Assembly: GCA_020746105.1 (NCBI GenBank)
Contig: CM036619.1
Coordinates: forward strand, 8,098,238 to 8,162,237
Direction: 5' to 3'
DNA length: 64,000 bases
From: Trogon surrucura
Taxonomy: Eukaryota > Chordata > Aves > Trogoniformes > Trogonidae
Both the position numbers and the translations under genes were made by a program. This document shows positions 56,890 through 64,000 of the stretch, one piece after another; position 1 is the stretch's first letter; every line of letters begins with the position of its first letter. Under the pieces are notes generated by a model, which was not told the DNA's origin, made no database searches, and worked only from the letters and a program-made list of their open reading frames with translations.

Positions 56890-59778
56890 ATGAAGGGGGA
56901 TGGGGTTATAGCTGGGATTGCAGCGGGGCAGTGCTCTAGAAATTATGAGGACCGGGTGGCCTCCCATCCCCCTAGGGTGAGATCAGTGTGCTCAGCTTGC
57001 TCCCTGAAATGCTTATACACCAATGCACGCAGCATGGGGAATAAGCAGGAGGAGCTAGAAACCTGGGTTCGGGAAGGAGATTATGGTCTGGTGGCAATTA
57101 CAGAGACATGGTGGGACAGCTCACATGACTGGAATGTGGTCATGGGTGGCTATGTCCTTTTCAGGAAAGACAGGCCAGCCAGGCGAGGTGGTGGAGTTGC
57201 TCTTTACATGAAAGAGCAACTACAATGTCTTGAACAGCATCCAGGCATGGATGAGGAGGAGCAAGTTGAGAGTGTATGGGTTAGAATTAAGGGGCAGGCT
57301 GGCAGGAGAGATACTGTTGTGGGTGTCTATTACAGGCCACCAGATCAGGGTGAGGAAGTTGATGAGGCCTTCTACAGGCAGCTGAGAGTGGTCTCACAAT
57401 CACAGGCCCTGGTTGTCGTGGGGGATTTTAACTTCCCTGATATTTGCTGGAAGGACAACTCAGCCAAACAGCCACAGTCCAGGAGGTTCCTCCAGTGCAT
57501 CGATGATAATTTTCTGTTGCAAATGGTGGAGGAACCGACTAGGAGAGGAGCACTGCTGGACCTCATCCTCGCTAACAAGGAGGATCTGGTTGAAGCAGGA
57601 AAGGTTGAGGGCTGCCTTGGCTGCAGTGACCATGAAATGGTGGAGTTCAGGATCTCATGTAGCAGAAACAAAATAGCAAGCAGAATTGCAACCCTGGACT
57701 TTGCCAAGGCAAACTTTGGATTTTTCCAACAATTACTAGAGAAAATCCCATGGGCAAGGTTGTTTGAAGGTAAAGGAGCCCAAGATAGTTGGTTAGCGTT
57801 CAGGGACTGCTTCTACCATGCTCAAGATCAGAGCATCCTGACACGTAGGAGGTCAAGGAAGGGAGCCAGGAGACCTGCGTGGCTAAACAGGGATCTGCTG
57901 GGTAAGCTCAAGGGCAAGAGGAGAATTTACAGATCTTGGAAGGCAGGGCTGGCCACTTGGGAAGAGTATAAGGCTGTTGTCCGAGGATGTAGAGAGGCAA
58001 CTAGGAAAGCAAAGGCCTCCCTAGAATTGAACCTGGCGAGAGGGGTCAAGGACAACAGGAAGAGCATTTTCAAATAGGTGGCAGATAAAACTGACACCAG
58101 AGGCAATGTAGGCCCACTGATGAATGAGGTGGGTGCCTTGGTGACAGAAGACACAGAGAAGGCAGAGTTACTGAATGCCTTCTTTGTCTCTGTCTACTCT
58201 GCTGGAGGTTGTCCTGAGGAGTCTCGTTCCACTGAGGCCCCAGAGGAAGTCAGGGCAGTGGAGGAGTTTGCTTTAGTCGATGAGGACTGGGTTAGGGACC
58301 AATTAAGCAATCTGGACATCCATAAATCCATGGGTCCAGACGGGATGCATCCACGGGTGCTGAGGGAGCTGGCTGATGTCATTGCTAGACCACTCTCCAT
58401 CATCTTTGCCAAGTCTTGGGAGACGGGAGAGGTGCCTGAGGACTGGAGGGAGGCAAATATCACTCCAGTCTTCAAAAAGGGCAAGAAGGAGGACCCGGGT
58501 AACTATAGACCGGTCAGCCTCACCTCCACCCCTGGGAAAGTGATGGAACGACTTATCCTTGGTGCCATCTCAAGGCATATCAAGGATAAGAGGGTCATTA
58601 GAGACAGTCAACATGGCTTCACCAAGGGGAAGTCGTGCTTGACTAACCTCATAGCCTTTTATGAGGATATAACAAGGTGGATAGATGATGGCAGAGCGGT
58701 GGATGTGGTCTACCTTGACTTCAGTAAAGCATTTGACACAGTCTCCCACAGCATCCTTGCTGCTAAACTGAGGAAGTGTGGTCTAGACTGTCGGGTAATG
58801 AGGTGGACTGTGAACGGGATAAGGGGAAGAAGCCAAAGAGTTGTGGTCAATGGGGCGGAGTCTGGTTGGAGGCCTGTATCCAGTGGAGTCCCTCAAGGGT
58901 CGGTACTGGGACCAGTATTATTCAATATATTCATCAATGACTTGGATGAGGGACTAGAGAGTACTATCAGCAAGTCTGCTGATGACACCAAGCTGGGAGG
59001 AGTGTCTGACACACCAGAAGGCTGTGCTGCCATCCAGCGAGACCTGGACAGGCTGGAGAGTTGGGCGGGGAAAAATTTAATGAAATATAACAAGGGTAAG
59101 TGTAGAGTCTTGCATCTGGGTAGGAGCAACCCCAGGTTCCAGTATAAGTTGGGGAATGACATATTAGAGAGCAGTGTAGGGGAAAGGGACCTGGGAGTCT
59201 TGGTGGACAGCAGGATGACCCTGAGCCAGCAGTGTGCCCTTGTGGCCAGGAAGGCCAATGGCATCCTGGGGTGTACTAGAAGGGAGGTGGTTAGTAGGTC
59301 GAGAGAGGTTCTCCTTCCCCTCTACTCTGCCCTGGTGAGACCCCATCTGGAATATTGTGTCCGGTTCTGTGCCCCTCAGTTCAAGAAAGACAGGGAACTG
59401 CTGGAGAGAGTCCAGCACAGGGCAACTAGGATGATGAAGGGAGTGGAGCATCTCCCTTATGAGGAAAGGGTGAGGGAGCTGGGGCTCTTTAGTTTGGAGA
59501 AGAGGAGGCTGAGGGGTGACCTCATTAATGTTTACAAATATATCAAGGGTGAGTGTCACGAGGACGGTGCCAGGCTCTTCTCAGTGACAACCACTGATAG
59601 GACAAGGGGTAATGGGCTGAAACTGGAACATAAGAGGTTCCGCTTAAACTCGAGAAGAAACTTCTTCTCAGTGAGGGTGATGGAACACTGGAACAGGCTG
59701 CCCAGGGAGGTTGTGGAGTCTCCTTCTCTGGAGACATTCAAGACCTGCCTGGACACGTTCCTATGTAGCATAATCTAG
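56890..59778 (+). pseudogene. CR1 ORF2 endonuclease-reverse transcriptase, one nonsense codon
   Basis: The frame would be 962 residues but for TAG at 58,075-58,077 (residue 396), which is TAT in copy 1. Upstream lies a complete AP-type endonuclease: TNARS, ITETWW, GGGVALY, VYYRPP, GDFNFP, LDLI, SDH. Downstream lies the reverse transcriptase: [58 protein letters not shown] and the C-terminal region to [10 protein letters not shown]. The catalytic box has S before ADD (codon TCT at 58,975-58,977) where the family usually has F or Y. EYCVRFC replaces the likely ancestral tryptophan at the site where copy 1 has its stop. Everything else is in frame, which points to recent integration. Confidence 0.93.
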
Positions 59779-59869
59779 GCGTTCATGCTATGGCAGGGGG
59801 ATTGGACTTTATGATCTTTTGAGGTCCTTTCCAATCCCTAACATTCTGTGATTCTGTGTGTGATTCTGT
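59779..59869 (+). other. CR1 copy 2 3' UTR and octamer tail
   Basis: GGGGGATTGGACTTTATGAT, GAGGTCCTTTCCAATCCCTA and ATTCTGTGATTCTGTG, then TGTGATTCTGT before the old CR1 resumes. Confidence 0.88.
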
Positions 59870-59900
59870 CCCTTCCAACCAAAGACATTCTATGATTCTA
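59870..59900 (+). mobile_element. 3' end of the old CR1 interrupted by copy 2
   Basis: CCCTTCCAACCAAAGACATT followed by CTATGATTCTAT is a CR1 tail with the ATTCTATG octamer, unlike the ATTCTGTG octamers of copy 2 just before it. It supplies exactly what the old element lacks at 55,460. Confidence 0.85.
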
Positions 59901-62313
59901 TATACAGGCATTCAGTGCCATTTGAGACATCTTCAGGTATCCCACCAGGCCTGCAACTGCACTTTTGGAAAGGTAGGACTGTGTGTCCTGTGTCATATTA
60001 GCCCTGAGCTAATATTTTGGATACCAGGTCCATGAGTGTCACCATATTGCCAATTGGGTTTTATTGCATTGTGTTTTTGTAGTTCACACCTTTGAAAAAA
60101 GAATCAAGCCCTTTTGGAAAATTTGAGATTTAAGGTACATGCTGCTCAAATACACACAGCAGTTGCCGTTGGAGTTATTTTTATGACTGGAGAAAGAAGA
60201 AATTCCCAGGATAAAGGACATGATGGGTATGACCTATGAATCTATTCCAAAAGCTTCGTGTTCTCAGATCTTTAGGATTGCTCTTACAAAAATTCAGAGA
60301 AAGAGAGCAGATTGTTGTCACTCAAGAAAGTTTGAAGCATGAACATTGATAGTCAAAACAGAAATAACAGAATTAAAGTTGTTACAAAGAAAGAGCTTAC
60401 AACTGCACATATTAATGAACTCTCTGTACCAAGATCTCTGGCTACTACAAGTTGGCACAGATTATTAACTTCCACGCAATAGTGTCACTTTGTGGGAGAA
60501 TGTGGCATTTAAGAGTTCAATGTATTTAACCTTGAATGATAAATTGTGGGGCTTTTCTCCCCCACAAGATCCAGACAGCAAAGTTATTATATTTTTCAGC
60601 ACTGGAGAACTATAAAATGCTGCTCACACCTACTAATTCACAGAACTTTACAAAGCTTAAAGTCATTTCAGTTGTCAATAGGTTACAGGAAAAAAAAAGA
60701 GAAACTAATGAACTCAAGATAACAAGAAACACCGTGTAAAGCAAATTGATAAGTAAATTTTAAAATGGTTAGCAATCTTATAGACACAATCAAGAACTCA
60801 CCTGTGACCAGAGATTTGTTTCAAAATGGCCCCCATGTGGCAGAAAGTGAATGCACATAGAGAGTGTATTCATAGAGGGATTTGCTGTTTTGGGGCATGC
60901 GTCCAGCACTGAAATACTCGAAAACTGTTGCTGGTTGCCGAGGAACTTAAGTCCCTCACACAACTTAAATGTTTGCCAGTAGAAGTGATCTAATCTTACA
61001 ATTTTCTGCCAGTGGCATTCATACAGTTGGTCAGGTCTCGCTGACACCAATGTGTTCAAAAATCTACCCAGAAGCTTTTTGAAACCTTTTGATAAGAAGG
61101 ATCTCCGATACTTCGTATTGCTGTCACTACTAATGCTGTAGGAAGGTTGGTTTTGAGCCTCCTTCCTCGATCCAAAGCCTACTGTAAACCAATCTATATG
61201 TGTTTTCTTGAATGATATTACTCTTTGGTTTTAAAAAACCTTTTTGTAGTTACTTCTTTTCTGCATTCATGGGAAACAACCATGGCAGTTACAGCAAAAC
61301 CATATGGATTCTTGTTCCTTTGTGACTTAACTGGACATGTTAAATTCAGTCCGTGAAGATAATGGTGAGACTTGGGCTTCTGTATTTAATTAACATAATT
61401 AGCAATCTGGAGACTGGAAGAAACATTCAAGAATTTTGTAAGTAAATATTTTTTGAGCACAAAGTATCTCCTGCTATCTTGTCCTCTGCCAATTAGTTTG
61501 GTTATGTCTGACACTTAGGAGTGTTCAAAGTTTTCAGATGATATCTCTCAAAAAACAATGAAGAGAGCCCTAAAGTGAGTTTCAACTTTTAAAAATTCAT
61601 TGGATTTTTCTCAAACAAGCCACAAATACAATTTTCATTTTGTGTGGATTAAAACATTTAAGTCACAAATCCTCTGACTACAGGCTTTGCTGTATGAGAA
61701 GTTGCATCTTGATTTTAGAACAATTCAGATGGAAGATGCAAAAAATTCACCCACATTCACCAAGATAAACTTATTTTTAAATATACAAAATAAGTTGGTT
61801 TATATTTTGTTAGTTAAATTTGATTTCTACAAGATAAATATAAGCCAAAACAAGCAACATAATCTCCAGTGAAAAGCTGCATTGGTTTAATGTAAAACCT
61901 TTTTAGTCTTCACTTCCCAAATGCTGTAACACATATAGAACATGCATGAATGTTGGAATTTTCAAATAAAAATATGTAAAATTTTGAGTTCATATAGCGC
62001 GCTGTTGATAATTTAAGAAACTGATGCCATAAAAGGTTCATCTCCCTCCAAAACATTATGAGTGCTTAAGGTTCAACATTGCCATGAAGTTACTAAGGGT
62101 AACCAGCTTCAAGAAAGTGTCTGTCCTGTACTTTTTGTTCCCACCTACAGCAAATTCAGCCGCAGTGTAGTTCGACATATGACTGAAGCTGCCACCAGTA
62201 CTAAAAGAAGAAATGTTTCTTCTTCTCTTTTCTGGGCTGATTATTTTCAAACCTCACATGAGCTTAGAGAAAAGATAGAGATGAAAACTAACGAGTCTTC
62301 AGGACCACAACAA

Positions 62314-62359
62314 CTATTACTATTATTATTATTATTATTAGTAGTAGTAGTAGTAGTAA
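62314..62359 (+). repeat. (ATT)n then (GTA)n microsatellite
   Basis: CTATTACTATTATTATT-type trinucleotides run to 62,340, followed by six GTA repeats at 62,341-62,358. The switch by one base in each repeat suggests the second run arose from a variant of the first. Confidence 0.88.
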
Positions 62360-62381
62360 TTTTCCAACAGAATCAGTTCCC

Positions 62382-62402
62382 TGATTTGATTTGATTTGAT
62401 TT
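62382..62402 (+). repeat. (TTGAT)n short tandem repeat
   Basis: Four tandem copies of a TTGAT pentamer, 23 bases after the trinucleotide repeat. Confidence 0.85.
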
Positions 62403-63233
62403 ACCACACAGTTACACAGATCTTTCATCCAGTAAAGGAAGGGGAATGCGGAGACTGAATAGAAATGGGGGGCATGAAGGACAGATTCTTTCTGTGTCAC
62501 TTGGTATTGTCTTGCAGTAACAACCCAGCTACCAATGCAGTGACCGCAATTTTACTACAGACTGCATGAAATGTAATTGTCAGACTGTTGCTCTGAGATA
62601 AGACTACACATAGGGGCAGCTACTACAGCTCCACTAGTACTTGGTAACTCCTTAAATTGAGCTAATTTAACAGTGGAGTTAAGCCTTGAGAAAAGAATTT
62701 GGAAAGAATCAGTCTTAATTATCACAACAGCACCAAGTATATAGCACTTCACATTTTCATAGTGCTCTACCATCACCAACCAATTAATCAATTCAGTTCC
62801 TAATGGCATACTGATATTATAAGCAATTTTAATGTCTTTTCCTTGAGGCTGGGAAAAAAAAAAAAAAGCTATTAACTCTTCACTCAGCTCTGAGAAAACT
62901 TTCTGTAAGCAGAAGCATAGAAGTGCCCGACAGATCTGAACGCTCTTTCCTTTGTTTGCTGCATGCTGGGCAAGGTGGGCTGTGCTCATCCCAGGGAAAG
63001 ATGACAAGTCACTCTAAAGGTCAATAACTGCAGATATCAAGGTATTGAAAGAATATGGAGAGGTATGTGAAATGCTAACATTTCCAGGAAACTAAGGGCT
63101 ACAAAACAAATATGTATGAAACCCATTTTGTTTTGTTTCTGGAGTACTTCTCTTGTTTGCTAAATGGACACGGGGCTGGCATATATAGAAATAGACTCGT
63201 TAGAAAATGATACAAACACTGAAACACCAGGAA

Positions 63234-63703
63234 TTATAGAATCATAGAATCATAGAATGTTAGGGATTGGAAGGGACCTCGAAAGATCATCAAGTCCAAT
63301 CCCCCCGCCAGAGCAGGAATGCCTAGACTATGCCACACAGGAACGTGTCCAGGCAGGTCTTGAATGTCTCCAGAGAAGGAGACTCCACAGCCTCTCTGGG
63401 CAGCCTGTTCCAGTGTTCCATCACCCTCACTGAGAAGAAGTTTCTTCTCGAGTTTAAGCGGAACCTCTTATGTTCCAGTTTCAGCCCATTACCCCTTGTC
63501 CTATCAGCGGTTGTCACCGAGAAGAGCCTGGCTCCATCCTCGTGACACTCACCCTTGATATATTTGTAAACATTAATGAGGTCACCCCTCAGCCTCCTCC
63601 TCTCAAAACTAAAGAGCCCCAGCTCCCTCAGCCTTTTCTCATAAGGGAGATGCTCCACTCCCTTCATCATCCTAGTTGCCCTGTGCTGGACTCTCTCCAG
63701 CAG
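63234..63703 (-). mobile_element. CR1 LINE 3' end, inverted, same subfamily as copies 1 and 2
   Basis: Read on the minus strand, it starts at CTGCTGGAGAGAGTCCAG, encodes the ORF2 C-terminus without interruption (63,323-63,670, [18 protein letters not shown] to [10 protein letters not shown]) and ends with a 3' UTR and an ATTCTATGATTCTATGATTC tail. The protein is nearly the same as the ends of copies 1 and 2, so the element is young, but it is 5'-truncated to about 470 bp. Its octamer is ATTCTATG, not ATTCTGTG. Confidence 0.95.
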
Positions 63704-63900
63704 AAAGAGCCCAGCCTAATTACATAAATACAACATCTTCAGAGCAGAATACTTTTTGAAGAATTGTGGCTTCTGAGAAGAGAATCATTTCTCTAAGCAA
63801 AAAGAGAAGATGTAGAGAAGGCACACAGTGTGCTTGCTTGGAGTTAGGGAGTCCAGAAGCAACTGAAAATAGTTCTTAGAGGTTGAGATATAAAGCCTTG
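63704..63900. other. Short unique stretch between two CR1 copies
   Basis: About 200 bp of purine-rich, AT-rich sequence with no recognisable feature. Confidence 0.5.
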
Positions 63901-64000
63901 AGAATCACAGAATCATAGAATGCTAGGGGTTGGAAGGGACCTCAAAAGATCGTCTAGTCCAACACCCCTACCAGACCAGGATCACCTACAGTAGATCACA
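63901..64000 (-). mobile_element. CR1 LINE 3' end, inverted, cut by the window edge
   Basis: AGAATCACAGAATCATAGAA, GGGGTTGGAAGGGACCTCAA, AAGATCGTCTAGTCCAACAC and CAGGATCACCTACAGTAGAT match the reverse-complement 3' UTR of the element at 12,325-12,630. The rest lies beyond position 64,000. Confidence 0.92.

Larger units (their letters stand above)
55461..59869 (+). mobile_element. CR1 LINE copy 2, essentially full length (4.4 kb)
   Basis: It lies inside an older CR1, so both ends can be read. It starts with a T run and TCTTTTGCTGTCGAGACCGG at about 55,461-55,490 and ends with ACATTCTGTGATTCTGTG and a few partial octamers at about 59,869. Order: 5' UTR, ORF1 (55,845-56,887), ORF2 (56,890-59,778), short 3' UTR. 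It is closely similar to copy 1. Defects: two frame changes in ORF1, an esterase serine codon changed to phenylalanine, and one TAG in ORF2. The first 29 bases have no match in copy 1, so the 5' boundary is known to about 30 bp. A 3-bp CCC shared by the two junctions is the most that could be a target duplication. Confidence 0.93.
59901..63233. other. AT-rich non-coding DNA with microsatellites
   Basis: No gene or further CR1 copy is visible. Open frames are short and overlap on both strands. The microsatellites near 62,314-62,402 are listed separately; an A run of about 14 lies near 62,853-62,866. Confidence 0.45.

Overview
The window looks like gene-poor avian nuclear DNA. The evidence is repeated CR1 LINEs with the short CR1-type 3' tail (tandem ATTCTRTG octamers, no poly-A), and a solo LTR of a kind I recognise from bird genomes. 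Everything else is AT-rich, intron-like or intergenic sequence with no recognisable gene. The species cannot be named. Several low-divergence, near-complete CR1 copies suggest a lineage where CR1 was active fairly recently; that is inference.

Layout. (1) Positions 1-11,689 are one uninterrupted tandem satellite with a 209-bp monomer: 55 full units plus a partial one, cut on the left by the window edge. Net length drift over 55 units is only -6 bp, explained by ten single-base indels. Each unit holds a minus-strand G-quadruplex motif next to a small hairpin. Shared variants 5, 7 and 8 units apart show block duplications inside the array. The units nearest the right edge are the most divergent. 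The many open frames here are by-products of the repeat. (2) Positions 11,690-31,170 are AT-rich non-coding DNA with decayed CR1 pieces and microsatellites. (3) Positions 31,171-36,341 hold a near-full-length CR1 (copy 1) with the 5' region, a deleted ORF1 and an almost intact ORF2, interrupted near its 3' end by a 1,184-bp solo LTR with a clean 5-bp target duplication. (4) Positions 36,342-54,104 are AT-rich DNA with two decayed CR1 pieces, a diverged 140-bp dispersed repeat pair and a few candidate exons of low confidence. (5) Positions 54,105-59,900 are a nested pair: an old CR1 split near its extreme 3' end by a younger, essentially full-length CR1 (copy 2). (6) Positions 59,901-64,000 are AT-rich DNA, microsatellites and two minus-strand CR1 3' ends, the last cut by the window edge.

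How the parts work together. CR1 ORF1 (zinc-binding N-terminus plus an esterase-like domain) and ORF2 (AP-type endonuclease plus reverse transcriptase) would jointly support target-primed retrotransposition. Neither copy here looks competent: copy 1 has an ORF1 deletion, a stop codon and the LTR insertion; copy 2 has ORF1 frameshifts and one stop codon in ORF2. Both carry serine in place of the usual aromatic residue before the catalytic A-D-D of the reverse transcriptase. No host protein-coding gene, tRNA, rRNA or CRISPR array could be supported.
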